Below, piece by piece: positions 24,962 through 37,511 of a DNA stretch of 64,000 nucleotides. The notes below the pieces were generated by a model. That model searched no databases. It was not told the origin of the DNA and saw nothing but the letters and a program-made list of their open reading frames with translations. The position numbers and the translations under genes are program-made. This DNA is from Absidia repens (Eukaryota > Mucoromycota > Mucoromycetes > Mucorales > Cunninghamellaceae). Where the stretch lies: contig MCGE01000015.1 in NCBI GenBank assembly GCA_002105175.1, positions 1-64,000 of the forward strand, read 5' to 3'. How positions within the stretch are numbered: the first letter of the stretch is position 1; every line of letters starts with the position of its first letter.

Positions 24962-25126
24962 GATATCAAGGAATGGGAGAAAGTGAAAGGAAAACAAATC
25001 CTCAAAAATAAAAAATAAAAAATGTCGGGGTTAAAAATCGATCAGCAAAAGTGTTGCAAGACCCGTGCTCGCGACATTTTTTTTTTCCTTTGAAAATATT
25101 TATATATATATATATATATTTGGTTC
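24962..25126. promoter_or_regulatory. Compact divergent promoter between URA3 and the MePCE-like gene
   Basis: Only 165 nt separate the two start codons. The stretch contains a T run (25078-25086) and an alternating TATATATATATATATATAT (about 25100-25119) close to the MePCE-side start, which could serve as a TATA element for that gene. The use of shared elements is inferred from spacing alone. Confidence 0.45.
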
Positions 25127-26277
25127 ATGAAACACAAACGTTATAATCCTTACTTAGAGGATTCAACTCCTTTGAATAAACGCACTCATATTTCGTTGGG
25201 TAACGAAACGCGATCTACAACCAGCCACCACGACGATACTCACGATGCAACCCCTCTTCTTGGTGGCAAAACTGGTACTTTTTTTCATCCACCAAGTGAT
25301 CAACCTTCTCCTGCCGTCACCCGTGGTTCTTACTTGTATGGCAATTATGCCAATTATTATGCGTAAGTTGAAAATGACTTTATACTCTGACATGAAACTC
25401 GTAACCAGTTCTAACCTCTTCCATTACATAGGTCACGTCGAAATGACTCTACCCACCAGGATACTCGATTGGCTTTATTGGACAATTCCTTATTCATGGA
25501 TAAAATAGTACTGGATATAGGGTGTAACTCTGGAAATGTTACGATAGCCATAGGTAATGGACATAATATAGATATATTATGATATGTACTGATACTTGAC
25601 AGTTTTATTATATAACAGGGCAAAATTGTAAACCAAAAGAAATTCTAGGTGTAGATATTGATGAACACCTGATCGTCAAGGCAAATATCCAAAAGCGAAC
25701 AACCTATTCACTACAGAAACCTCCCCAGGAAAACACCACCCCTACAGATTCAGCGACAACAACTCCTCTTTCGGCAGTGGATATTAGATTACAGTCGCAT
25801 TATTTCCCTCAATCTATGGCAAGGATTCACGGCCAAATACCCGTCAATGTACCGCCTTCATATGGTAGTGGTATATTCCCATTCAACATCTCTTTCGAAG
25901 CAGGCGATTGGCTGACTATGGATATCAAGGAACAACATTATGACACCATTTTGGCGTAAGTATCCTTCCAAAAAAAAAAAATACAACCGCCTCTCCCCAT
26001 CCATATTGCCAAATTGTTGTGAATTTGTGGGGATAAAAAAAAAATGGATACTCATATACATTATTGGATGTTATTAGACTTAGTATTACTAAATGGATCC
26101 ACTTACATCGAGGTGATCAAGGTATCAAGGCATTTTTTCAAAGGATATATCAATCACTCAAAAAGGGTGGTGTTTTTATATTGGAGCCCCAACTGTTTAC
26201 AACTTATGAACGGCGAACAAAGTCATCAAAAGTAAAGAAAAAAAAGGCTTCATTACCTCCAAATGCGCAATCATTCA

Positions 26278-26313
<36 letters not shown>

Positions 26314-26549
26314 GTGTCGATTTCTAGGAAATGAGCAAGGTATTCGAAAGCATCAAATTCAAACCAGAGGACTTCCATGATTATTTGATGGGTGATATAG
26401 GATTTAGTGATCATCGACAACTTGGTACACCTGCCAATGATTCAAAAGGTAATATTATAAGAACAAGAAAACCAGAACTGATTTTATTAACTTTTTTGTT
26501 TTCCACTTTCTAAGGTTTCTCAAGACCACTTCATCTCTATATCAAATGA
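25127..26549 (+). CDS. Bin3/MePCE-type RNA methyltransferase
   Basis: Six exons join in phase: 25127-25362, 25432-25553, 25619-25955, 26078-26231, 26328-26448 and 26515-26549, giving 334 residues. The SAM motif I is VLDIGCNSGNVTIAI near 105-119, followed by ILGVDID (motif II). The Bin3 domain signature follows: LSITKWIHLHRGDQGIKAFF, then GGVFILEPQLFTTYERR, KFKPEDFHDYLMGDIGF and a C-terminal SKGFSRPLHLYIK. These match the human and Drosophila enzymes that methylate the gamma-phosphate of 7SK RNA. The fungal substrate is probably U6 or another Pol III RNA (shown for the S. pombe relative). The intron before exon 5 holds a pure run of about 33 T next to its acceptor. Confidence 0.88.
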
Positions 26550-27171
26550 ACCGGGAAATTCATCCTTTTGATCGTGCTCCGATCCCTCATTTCTTTCAAT
26601 CCCCATTGTCCATTTTGCCCTTTTATCAAATAGTATTCCATTACGCACGCATGATATTTAGTTTATTATTCACACTTCATATCCAAATTGTATATCTTTT
26701 TCACACTATATTTTTTTATACTTCATCAACCAAATAAATCAATTACATTTTTATCGATACAAACAAGTAGTCTTTTCTATTCAAAATTAAAGCAAACCAA
26801 TGAACTGTAATGTGCTGTATTGACCAACATTATTCCATTTTTTTCCCCCTGATAATTTCGCCATCCATCTCCCTCTCTCGTCCTTGCTTTCAAACCCTAC
26901 CAATTGCACCTATCATATCTTATCCATTTTGTGTTTCTACCAGAATGTCCCGCTACCACATATCCACACACTCACTCATATATAATGTTGTTCATAATAC
27001 TTTCTACCCGATTGATAATATATTATTTTCCTCGTCCTATTCAAATGCATAAAACAATAAAACAAATCAACCATTTCTTAACATTACAAAATCACACATC
27101 GGCGGACTTTATTATTCAGTTGTCAAATCAATATATTGTAATATCTATACCATCTAAAATATAAAATCTAA
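26550..27171. other. Intergenic between convergent genes
   Basis: I see only AT-rich sequence with several ATAAA signals and no conserved coding frame. Confidence 0.5.
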
Positions 27172-27834
27172 CTATGGGTTTGGGTCAAGAGGTGTGACAT
27201 CAAATACATGGCATTTTGATTTGAAGACTTCAATTGTTCGGTTTCGGACAATCCCTTCTACAATCATTTCATTCGCGATCAAACGTCTCTGTGAATGATA
27301 TATATAAAAAAAAAAAAAAAAAAAAAAAAAAAGCAGGAAAAATGAGATAACCGTTCATGGGCAGCATCATCATCGTCCACACGTAATTTGACCGTTTCGC
27401 TCTACCTTGGTTTCGTCACTGAAAAGGCTAGATTGTGTATCCAAATCATCAGGATCGTTTTGTAGTATGTCTGATTTTCGATCGATTTCGGAATCCATGA
27501 CATTGAGGCAGTAAGTCACGGCGTCTTCACGTTTCTTGTAAGCCGTGGCCAGTTGGTTGAAGAAGTCCCCGCATGCATTCTCGGAATGCGTGTCTGTCGA
27601 GTTTAACCCATTGATGATATTGTCGTCTACCCGGCGTAAATCCTTCATGAACTCTACCATGCCGTTTTGCATTCAATAGAGTAAAAGAAAAAAAAAGAAA
27701 AAAACAGGCAGGGTGTGAGTACTAAGCCGTTCAGCGGAATGATATTTTGTGAGGCAAAACGTAATGCATAATATACCTTTAAAGAAAGAAAAGTTGGAGC
27801 ATGAGGAAGGATTCAAAGACTTTTCCGATGACAT
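27172..27834 (-). CDS. MIX23: MIX23 (CCDC58) mitochondrial intermembrane-space protein
   Basis: Three exons join in phase: 27834-27777, 27653-27406 and 27288-27172, giving 140 residues (human CCDC58 is 144). The protein has an FMKDLRRVDDNIINGLN helix, a region with two cysteines (CGDFFNQLATAYKKREDAVTYC) and a C-terminal LIANEMIVEGIVRNRTIEVFKSKC. These align with CCDC58 in order and spacing. Family members are imported into the intermembrane space and affect protein import. The acceptor for exon 2 (AG at 27655-27654) was chosen because it continues FFKEFMKDLRRVDD in frame. The second intron has a pure run of about 27 A on the plus strand. Confidence 0.8.
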
Positions 27835-28063
27835 TCTAAGCGGTCTACAATATATAAATACACTGAAAGGAAAGGAGACAAAGAAGCGCAATAATCTATA
27901 GTGATTGTGACAAAAGAAAGAAAAAGAAACTAAAATCGAAAATATGCTAAAGGCGGCATTTCAAAAGAAATATGCAGGTTTTATTCAATGTAATGAGATA
28001 AATAATAACAACTACAATAATGATAATAATAATAATAATAGTAGTAGTGGTAGTAACCATAAA

Positions 28064-28102
28064 ATATACTATAATATACTCCACTATACTCCACTATACT
28101 AT
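28064..28102. repeat. Small tandem repeat TATACTCCAC
   Basis: Three imperfect copies of an ACTATACTCC-type unit run up to the stop codon of the transporter gene, after a (TAA)n/(TAG)n microsatellite at 28020-28055. Confidence 0.6.
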
Positions 28103-28636
28103 GGCTGAGTCAAGACACTTTTGGTTGCAAAAAACATAACAACCAACCCCCATATGACCAACAGTCCAGCTGTGAGATCCAAATACCAACAAGGTGCCCC
28201 ATCATCCAGATCTATCACCACAGGTTCTTCTTCAATAACAACTGGAGGCTGATTGTCACCATTGCTATGAGTGCTGGATTCACCGGTCGAATTGTAGCTT
28301 CGTACACTGTTCTGTAAAAGGCCTTGTTTCGCTTCGTCCCGCAGATGTCCACGAACCGAGCGTGTAGCAAGATACGTCGCAGCAGGAAGAATGTAGGTTA
28401 AGGTCGTTGAAGCTACCCCACCAATTAATGAATAAACCTTTCCCACAGATCGAATATATATACCAAGCACCGTAATAAGGACAGAAAGGGCGATTGTTGT
28501 TCCATAATGTTGATAGTTGGTAGGTTGTTTTTCCGGTGTTTCAAATCCCAATGACTTTTGAATCGCATCACGACACACATAAAAGCCCATACTAAATTTT
28601 TGTTTTTAAAAACAATTGATACATGTGAGTGATTTG

Positions 28637-28679
<43 letters not shown>

Positions 28680-29889
28680 TGTCAAATCCATACTTACGGT
28701 ACAGTTAAAATCATGCTAAATCCTAAAGCAAATCGACCCACATTGATCACAGCATCATCTGCCGGAAAATTCAAAAACAGGTTGGGTTGTACATCCTTGC
28801 CAAAGCTGAGATACCCAATAATGGCGAACGACATCGACATGAGATAGCTGATGATAGCCGAGATAATAATAGCGAGGGTCCACGAACGAGATGTTTGTTC
28901 CTTGAGCGCCAAAAAGTTGTTGAACGCCACTTGAGAGCATGCAAACCCAAATGCCATGATGGCAATGGCACCAAACATATCTGGTCCAACCAAGGTCAGT
29001 TCTGCAGCGTGCGATGGAGAATAAACAGGGGCACGGATCAAAAGTGTCAGAATAATGATGGGTAAACAGAGCACTGAAATAATAGACCAACGAGCTAAAG
29101 CGCCGATAGAGCGAAATAGATTCAATGGGAAGATCTGCAAAGCATAAAAAAAATAACATTAGTCACATGCGCATAAAAGTCGTATAACAACAGTAATCAA
29201 CAATTTATACTTACCAAAAAAATAGATATAAAAATCAATACACCAGATCGATCCGACAACGATGGGTACTGAGGAAGGTATAGGCCCAATAAAACGGGAA
29301 GGGTATCACCAATAACTAGAAATTAAGTTTATGATAAGCAAGTTAAGCATGATGAGACCATGAGACTCCGTCATTTCCAGCGCCACCCCCCCCTGTTTCC
29401 TATCATTTCACTTACGAATAACATAGCTCAGACACGCACCACCGGCTTGGGTAAGTATCATTGCATTTAGAAAATGGAAGCCAGGTCGGCCCAGCACATA
29501 TTCCACCAACGTAGCAAACTTGTAGATCCCCACACGTTGCCCAGCGACAATCAACATGTATAAGCCAACCTGTGAAGCAAGTGAGACAAACACAGATAAC
29601 CCAAGACCACCAAAAAACCCTGCGTGGTATAAAGCATATGGTACTAAAAAAAAAAAAAAGGTAATTTAGTTGGTATATGTTGAGTGCCATCATCCCAAAT
29701 CCATGAACTTGGCTTACATCCGATGATTCCAGCGCCCACTGTTGCGTTCACTAGGTTGAATGCTACCTCTGTTGCGCTACGACTTCCGTAACCGGGTTGG
29801 TGTGCTTGTAATTTATCCCTTTCTTCATTCGTCAGAGTATCCATGGTATGTGGGATTCTACCTGTGGTGTCATCATCTAATACAGTCAT
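28099..29889 (-). CDS. AVT/SLC38-type amino-acid transporter
   Basis: Five exons join in phase: 29889-29718, 29643-29416, 29315-29215, 29134-28698 and 28591-28099, giving 476 residues. The first membrane segment carries the family hallmark FNLVNATVGAGIIGLPYAL near 44-62. About eleven hydrophobic segments follow, including LSVFVSLASQVGLYMLIV, SIISVLCLPIIILTLLI, IAIMAFGFACSQVAFNN, LAIIISAIISYLMSMSFAIIG and a last LTAGLLVIWGLVVMFFATK. This is the AAAP family; yeast Avt members move neutral amino acids across the vacuolar membrane. The substrate and direction here are unknown. An acidic linker (VVIEEEPVVIDLDDG) lies before the last segment. A longer in-frame start at 30000 would pass through a Phe run and is not favoured. 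Confidence 0.85.
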
Positions 29890-30592
29890 CAAAAAAAAAA
29901 AAAAAAAAAGATCTTGGAGAGAGAGAGGAGAAGAAGAAAGATAAAAAACGCGGGGAATGAAATCCATTCCTTTCGCAGGCACGTTATGTTGCTGAACCAA
30001 TGATTGATCAGCATGAATGAGCCAAAACCTATTTTGGGCAGCAGTTCATTTAAGAACGATACTATACATGGTCATCAGGCTTCACACATGGATGCAGGTC
30101 AGATAATGAAATATATTCAAGCCAGTAGTGCCCGCACTGTGTTTTTTTTTTATCTCTATTACCGTATTTAATTCCAGCGCATTATTCACACAAGCAGTAT
30201 CACAAGGTCCTGACACGGTATGATAAAACTCGCTCTTGCTTCTCTTCAACTAACAAGCACGTCATAATCTTGTAACATGCTATCATATTGATAGCAAATG
30301 GCATTTTACATATATATAAAATATCATATCATACCAGAAATAAAAAAAAAAGCAGTAAAGCACAATGCATATCATATCACACCATATCCAATGGACACTT
30401 ATATACATGATATATAACCATAAAAACGCATTTGACATCTTAAAAATTGATTTATTGAATAAATAAAGATAAAAAATATACAACAACAACTAATCATGTA
30501 CAGCGAGTAAAGAAAAATAAAATCCAAAATAGAATAAAACTAGAGTAAAAGGAGAAATGACGAAGGAAGGGGGAGGGGGTGATATGAAGAGC
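29890..30592. other. Intergenic, no gene
   Basis: This is the promoter of the transporter and the 3' side of glycogen phosphorylase. AT-rich with T/A runs; no protein-like frame. Confidence 0.5.
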
Positions 30593-33501
30593 CTATTCTG
30601 AAGGAATGGGTTTGAGGTTCCAAATCTTGTCAGCATATTCACGTACAGCACGATCAGATGAGAAGAAGCCCATACCAGCAGTACACATAATTGATTTCTT
30701 GGCCCACAGCGTTTTGTCACGGAAAGTATCATCCACTTCGGTTTGTTTCTTGAGATAACCATCGAAGTCTTCTGAGATCAGATAGTAGTCGCCACCGTAG
30801 GTCAAAGTATCAATTAAAGGATTGAAAATAGAGGCATCTCCAAAGGCACCGGATTCAATCAGATCAATCACAGCTTGAAGATTGGCGTCCAGCAAAACCC
30901 CGTAAAACTTTTGATTGTGGCGAATATCAGGCACCTTGTCCGCTAGTGTACCGAACATGAAAATGTTTTCTTCGCCAATTTCATCCCTAATTTCAATATT
31001 GGCGCCATCCACCGTTCCCAGAATCAGCCCACCATTCAAGACAAATTTCATGTTGGAGGTACCAGATGCTTCAGTGCCAGCGGTCGAAATGTGTTGTGAG
31101 ATGTCGCTTGCTGGGGTGATGATTTCCGCCAAAGAGACCTTGTAGTCGGGAATAAATACCACCTTGAGTAAATCGCCAATGGATTCATCGTTGTTCACCA
31201 CCTTGGCTACGCTGTTGATAAGTTTGATCACTAATTTGGCGACAAAATAACCAGGAGCCGCCTTGCCGCCAAAAATCACCACACGAGGCGTCACCTTTGA
31301 TCGTTCCGAATCATTCATTTCACAAAGTTCTCGATAACGATGGATGACACCAAGAATATTCAAAAATTGCCGTTTATATTCATGTATACTAAATAAAAGA
31401 AGAAGAAAAAATAATCAGTTGTGCTCCATTTATCCACTCCACCCTCCCCACCCTCCATCCTTTTTTATTTATTTAGTTTGACCTTACCGTTTGACTTGTA
31501 TATCAAAAAGAGAATCAGGAGATACATCAATGCCCATGTTTGTTGAAATCCACTTCGCCAATCGTTGTTTGTTTCGGTACTTGACATCCATCCATTTCTT
31601 TTGGAAAGCTTTATCATCAGCAAATTTCTTGAGTTGCGCCAATTCGTCCAAATGAGTGACCCATTTTTCTGATCCCAAAGTCTCGGTGATAATGTCACGT
31701 AGGGCAGGATTTGCTTGGTACAACCACCGACGGGGAGTGATGCCATTGGTGATATTGATAAACTTTTCAGGACCAAAGCATTTGATAAAGGCTGGGAAAA
31801 GATCTTTTTTGACAAGTTCTGAGTGAAGGGCAGCGACACCATTGACCTTGTGAGAGCCAACCACGGCAAGATAGGCCATTCGCACCTGTTGAGGTTGAGA
31901 TTCTTCAATGATGGATACTTGATTGAGCAGATCGCGATCACCTGGGAATTGTTTTTCTACTTTTTGCAAAAAGAAGAGATTGATGTCATAGATGATTTGC
32001 ATGTGACGAGGTAAAAGATGTTCCATCAAAGGCACAGACCACCGCTCCAAAGCTTCCGGAAGCACCGTGTGATTGGTAAAGGCAAATGTTTTGGTGACAA
32101 TGTCCCAGGCAGAGTCCCAAGCTAGGCCCTCCACATCCACCAAGAGACGTTGAAGTTCCGCAATAGCCATGATTGGATGAGTGTCATTCAACTGCAGAGC
32201 CACTTGGTCCGAGAATTCCTTCCAGGGGCGCTTGGATCGTTTGAACCGTCGGATGATATCTTGTAAAGAGGCACTGACCCAAAAGTATTCTTGTTTGAGA
32301 CGAAGTTCCTTGCCAGAATCATGGTTGTCATTTGGATAAAGTACAGCAGTTAGATTGTTGGCACGCTTTTGATCATTCACTGCCTTGTCGTAATCACCAT
32401 TGTTGAAGGCACCAAAGTCAAATAGGTTGTGAGGTTGACTTTCCCACAAACGAATGTTTCCACAGTTTTTTGTATCATAACCTGTATAATAAAATAATGG
32501 TGGTTAATCTTAAACCCCAATGACATGTGTATATCCGTTGTATTTACCTGGAATTGGCATATCATACGCAACAGCGTACATCTTTTCACCACCTTCCCAA
32601 GACAATCTTGATTCACCGGCATCATTCATCTTCGTAGCCACATAACCATAAAATTGGACATCATATTTAATATCATCACGACGGAGTTCCCATGGATTCC
32701 CATGACTGAGCCAGTAATCAGGTGTTTCATCTTGATATCCTTCATTGTTGATAATTTGTTTGAAGATGCCGTATTTAAAACGAAGACCATAACCTAATAC
32801 AGAAGAAGAGAAAGAGATTAATATTCATGTGTCAAGTCACGTCCTGCCCCCCCCTTCCCCCACCCCCGCGCTGACATGGTGGTTTCTTTACCCCAAACCG
32901 GATATTCCAATGTCGCTGAAGAGTCTACATAGCATGCAGCGAGCCGACCAAGTCCACCATTTCCAAGAGCAGCATCCCGTTCTTCTTCCAAAAGATCTTC
33001 CATAGAGAAACCCAGCGCCTTTACGGATTCTGCATATTCCTTCTTGGTAGATAAACAATAAAGAGCATTATCCAGAGCCCGACCAAGCAAGAATTCCATC
33101 GATAAATAATAGCACCTCTTTGGATTTGTGACATGAAGGCGTTCTTGAGTAGTATTCCATTCTTTAAGCAAGAGATCGCGCACTGAGTGAGAAGTGGCAC
33201 TGTACATGGCTGTCTTGTCCACGTTGTAGCGATGGCGACAAAGCGTATAGGTTGTATGATAGACAATGCTTTTTTCAATATCGGTGGTGGAAGCCAAATC
33301 ATGAGGAGCCAAGGACTTCCAACGTTCGAGTAGGGTTTCTTCCAAAGGGGTATGCTTTGCACTGCGCGTGGGAACTACAGTAACATCTACAGGTTTGATA
33401 TCTTCATGGATCACCACATCCATCATACGCCGGCTGGTGACATTGGGCAATGAGAGTCGCCGTTTAGGTTGAGGTCGTGTCTTACGAGTGTGAGTAGCCA
33501 T
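30593..33501 (-). CDS. GPH1: Glycogen phosphorylase
   Basis: The enzyme cleaves alpha-1,4 glucosyl links of glycogen with phosphate to give glucose-1-phosphate, in the cytosol. Four exons join in phase: 33501-32892, 32793-32548, 32481-31488 and 31388-30593, giving 881 residues (yeast about 900). Hallmarks include YYLSMEFLLGRALDNAL, ALGNGGLGRLAACYVDS, VALQLNDTHPIMAIAELQR, the PLP site GTEASGTSNMKF with the Schiff-base Lys near 731, and NGGLILGTVDGANIE. The N-terminus has a basic-flanked Ser17 (KRRLSLPN), placed like the regulatory Ser14 of the muscle enzyme. Confidence 0.96.
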
Positions 33502-34088
33502 GTCAGTATATAAAAATAAATAAATAAATAAAAAGATAAAGAGCAGAAGAATAAAATAGTCGTACCGTTTTATAAAAAAGAAAAAAGGAAAATAATCGAG
33601 TGAAACAACATGCAATAAGGTGATGCCTTTTCAATCGCCGCTGCATTATTTGATCAAATTTCTCGTCTATCATTTTTCCTGGTCCCCCTTTGATAAATAT
33701 CTCATCCAACATCATCGTTTACGTTAGAAAATTCATGACAATAAAGAAAAAATTAGAATTTATTCGTTTAAAAATATCCATTGTATTATTTCAATAAAAT
33801 ATTACTGTAAACGTTTTCAAAACAACGATATGATCACAAGACCTATGTGTTCGTGTGTGTGTGTGTGTATGTTTTTCAACGGTCATTCAATAACGAGAAT
33901 AAGGTAATTGCACAAAACAACAACATGATACAAGTAAAAGAATAAAAAGAAAACGGGGATTCAACTATCCCTGAGAAAGATATCATAGAAAGACAAAAAA
34001 GACAATCACAAATATCGTACAAACTATTTTATTTCAATAATGCTATACTATAGTACACAAACTACAAATATCTACTATAAAGTATAAA
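33502..34088. other. Intergenic, no gene
   Basis: Promoter of glycogen phosphorylase and 3' region of the peroxin-like gene, both transcribed leftwards. A (GT)n-like run lies near 33851-33869. Confidence 0.5.
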
Positions 34089-36068
34089 CTAAATGTGCTG
34101 ACATTTCCGGGTCCATCTTCTACGTCTTGTAGTTGTGATACCATGTTGGAATTCGTCGGCCGGTCTAGCCCACGAAGCGTCAAAGTATACCCAGCCATCC
34201 TTATCCGGTTTCATTAAAAGCTCTATAACCAAGCAAAAAGGATATATGTATTAAAGCAATTGTTGGGGCATTCGTTTTCTTTCTCTCTCTTTTCTATACT
34301 AACCAAGTTCTAGTGTTTCTTCAGTCCACGTTCCAACAGTGTCCAATTTCCATTCATTTTCAATCCATTCATATAGTTTTGGAGCCGGTATATTTTGCTT
34401 ATTCGATGGCATTTCTTGATTCCCAGAAAAATTTGACCATGCGCCACGTTCATTGACAAGTAGCTGTGAAAAAAAATAGTAAGACAAAATGAATGACGAA
34501 GATCATTAAATCAATTTCCCCTCCCCCAACAAATATTTGTGCTTTTTTTTTTCCATTCCCTTACATGTGACGTGAAATCCGAGTGTTCACTCGACCAGCG
34601 TTGATTTTCATAAAGAGATATTTCCCGCAATTGCTCTTGATCTTGAATAAGAGTTTCCATTTTCCGATTTTGTTGTAACACCCAGGGCATCAGTTGGTCA
34701 CCAAGTTGAGAGAACATAGGGAGGAGTTCCTTGACCAAGTATTTGCAGAATCGGGTATTAATCGTGAACATTCCCACCCCGCCAGCAAGACAGATCAGGT
34801 GAAATGGAATATAATAAACCGCCACAGACAATCCAACCATAGATAATAGTACCCCTTGCAACAATTTCAGTGAAGTTTCTTCGTCCGACCAGTCAAAGTA
34901 ATGCCCATGCGCTTGCACCAAATCATAAAGATCGCTTGTTTCGCCCATCATGTTTTGCATGTTTTGAAGATTTCGGCCATATTCTGGACTGGAGTCATCG
35001 AACATAGGAAACATTGCAGTGGCAAAACTAAATGCAAACGCGGAACGTCGAGTAGGCCCACCTCCGGCAGTAGCGGCGGCAGCAGCGGCAGCAGCAGAAG
35101 CAGAAGCACCGGTATTGGCGTTAGCAGGCGGTGTAGACGCATCCATAGCATCATCATTATCCACAATAGCTGACGATGGCGGTATCGTTTTTGAGGTTGC
35201 ATGATTCGTTGATGTCATTCCAGAAGGTCCACGGTGTTTGTCGTTTTCTGTTAACGTTGAATACTGATGTCGTTTGTCCCCAAATCGTTTGTAATAACCG
35301 CTAATAAGAATATTAAGTATAGCCAGTTGTGGAATAAATAGTAGTAGTTTTGGATAAAAACCTATCAAAAGAGAAAAGAAAACCACATGATATAAAGACG
35401 CCGTCAGTTTTCAGCTGCAATACAATAGCAATAGAGAGAAAACCTTACAGATAATACAGTAAGCTACCAGCGCCACAAAAGTATCGATAGGTTGATCCCA
35501 GCTAAGCAAAAGAATGACTTGATCCCGAAATCCAAAGATAGGACCACACCGAGACACGAAACGAGAAAAATTCTTGGCAGTGCTTTGTGGGTGCAAGGGA
35601 GGCAATGTTGCCAAGTAGTCGTTCACCGGTAAAGAGTTGTCCATGGATTGAATAGCCGCCGAAATCACAGATTGTTCAATGGATTCAGGTGTCACCACTT
35701 GTTTGATCGTGTCCAAAGGCGGTTGAATGGGGGTAGATGGGACCGAAGTCGTGTTTGCTAGAGTTGGATCAGTGCGATTTGTCTGTTGCAGTTTATGGTG
35801 TATTTTTGATGATAAGGTCCTGCCAGGATTTATAGTCGCTTGTTTGGAGCATTTTGATGCAGATTCTTTACATCCTACATGACACACATAGTCACAATCT
35901 AACATGAAAGGAAAAAACAACTGTTTAGTATAGTTTTATAAATTGTTTGATGCTTTTCCTACCTTCACACTTGACACCTTGTTTGGCAAGACCCCATAAT
36001 AAACCATCGCACCGATCACAGTAGGTCAGTCTACCAAATGTTTTCTCTTTGAAAGAGTGAGAGTCCAT
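34089..36068 (-). CDS. Peroxin/dysferlin-domain (Pex30-like) protein with N-terminal C1 finger
   Basis: Five exons join in phase: 36068-35963, 35898-35449, 35361-34565, 34463-34304 and 34222-34089, giving 548 residues. Residues 4-50 or so form a C1 zinc finger: H-x12-C-x2-C, then LLWGLAKQGVKCEDCDYVCHVGC and a last Cys. Two hydrophobic hairpins follow (VILLLSWDQPIDTFVALVAYCIICFYPKLLLFIPQLAILNILISG and LLQGVLLSMVGLSVAVYYIPFHLICLAGGVGMF), typical of ER-shaping Pex30/Pex24 proteins. The C-terminal part is a dysferlin domain: ENQRWSSEH, LLVNERGAWSNF, EWKLDTVGTWTEETLE and DGWVYFDASWARP. Between the hairpins is an Ala-rich, acidic, disordered stretch. Pex30 proteins act at ER-peroxisome/lipid-droplet contact sites; a lipid (DAG)-binding role for the C1 finger is an inference. 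An earlier first exon cannot be excluded. Confidence 0.82.
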
Positions 36069-36526
36069 AAGAGTCCAGTGGCAATCGAAGAAAAGAAAAA
36101 AAAAAAAAAAAAAGAGAAAAAGAAAAGGTAATAAAAAAAATTGGCATGTGAATCGACGGTGTAAGCGACAAAAATTCTTAATTTGGAAACCCCGCTTTCT
36201 ACAGCGAGAAATACAAAATGTCTTCATTTTTTTACATTGTCCAAAAAGTTCTGAGAGGCGTCTTCCATCGTTCAAAAAAAAAAAAAAAGAAAAAAGCACT
36301 TTGTCTCAATTGAAACTTAAAATACTTTATGCTTTGACGCATTTTTCAACGTTTGTCTAATTTTATCGTGCACGGAGAGAGCGGCGATTGTAATCTGGTC
36401 AACTGTATGAAATTTAATTGGCTGATTTCATCAAGCTGGTCAAAACAGAAAATGAAGCGTGTCGATATTTTTTTTTCTTTCAATTCTCTTTATTTTTTAT
36501 CCTCTCATCTTTATATCAGATCGATA
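36069..36526. promoter_or_regulatory. Divergent promoter region between the peroxin-like gene and EMP24
   Basis: The 458 nt between two divergent start codons contain an A run (36100-36113), a second A run (36274-36287) and a T/C-rich stretch (36467-36510) just ahead of the EMP24 start. No coding sequence is seen. Confidence 0.4.
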
Positions 36527-37511
36527 ATGCGTGGGCTGTTTTTTGGACTTGCTGTTGTCTTATGTATTTTGAAGGTCATCAATGCTCTTAGCGTCGATAT
36601 ACAGCCTCATAGTGAAGAATGCTTTTTCGAAGACATGGATATTGGAGACAAACTCACAGTGTCCTATCAAGTAAGTGAATGGACAACCTTTTTTAATGAT
36701 GATGCGTATAGGTTAACCGATTCCTTGATGACTTTAGGTTGGCGAAGGTGGAAATTTGGACATTGACTTTATGGTAAGCCATTGACAAAACAGTAGGAAT
36801 CGAACGAACTGGGAAATGGAATAGAGCATAGACTGACAAAAGGGATGATGATGATGCACATGGACAAACTAGGCTCACCATTCTTTTCTTTTTCTTTTTT
36901 TTTTTTTTTTTTTCTTCCAACCAATATAGATCAAGGATTCTGATGATGTTCTGATTAAAAGCACCGCTCGGGAATCGATTGGAAACCACGTAGTTACAGC
37001 AAGCAAGAAGGGCAAGTATACCTATTGTTTCAGCAATCAAATGTCATCCGTCACTGCCAAATCTGTCAGCTTCAATGTGCATGACATGGAACGTATTCAA
37101 GAAACTGCCAAAAGTAAAGATCACAATGAAGCATGATACGACGGGTTGAATTGATGGCTTTTATGTATTTACACTCTCCTTTTATCCGTTTTGTCAATTT
37201 ACTCTTATTATAGCTCATATCGATCCTATCGAACGGGAAATCCGCGAATTAGCCGAAAGTATTTTTGCTATCAAGGATGAACAAGAATACATTGTAGCTC
37301 GTGAACGTCAACACCGTGATAGTAAGTAACAGGAAATGAAAACACGATGGAAAAAAAAGGCTTTACTGACTACTTTTTTTACATAGCCGCTGAAAGTACC
37401 AATGCTCGTGTCAAGTGGTGGTCTCTTGGTCAACTTACTTTGTTAGTCGCTGTTTGCTTTTGGCAAGTGTTTTATTTGAAGCGCTTCTTTGAAGTCAAAC
37501 GTGTAGTATAG
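36527..37511 (+). CDS. EMP24: p24 family cargo receptor, beta class (Emp24/TMED2)
   Basis: Five exons join in phase: 36527-36670, 36738-36773, 36930-37113, 37214-37321 and 37387-37511, giving 198 residues. A signal peptide (GLFFGLAVVLCILKVINA) is followed by a GOLD domain with the conserved Cys pair (EECFFEDM and YTYCFSNQM), a coiled-coil segment (IDPIEREIRELAESIFAIKDEQEYI) and one membrane span (LGQLTLLVAVCFWQVFYL). The tail KRFFEVKRVV is nearly that of TMED2/Emp24, with the FF motif for COPII binding and a basic end. The protein cycles between ER and Golgi and helps sort GPI-anchored cargo, from family knowledge. Confidence 0.93.

Noticed and set aside
35019..35204. Ala-rich plus-strand frame opposite the peroxin-like gene
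   Set aside because: It is the antisense shadow of the Ala/Thr-rich linker of the minus-strand protein.
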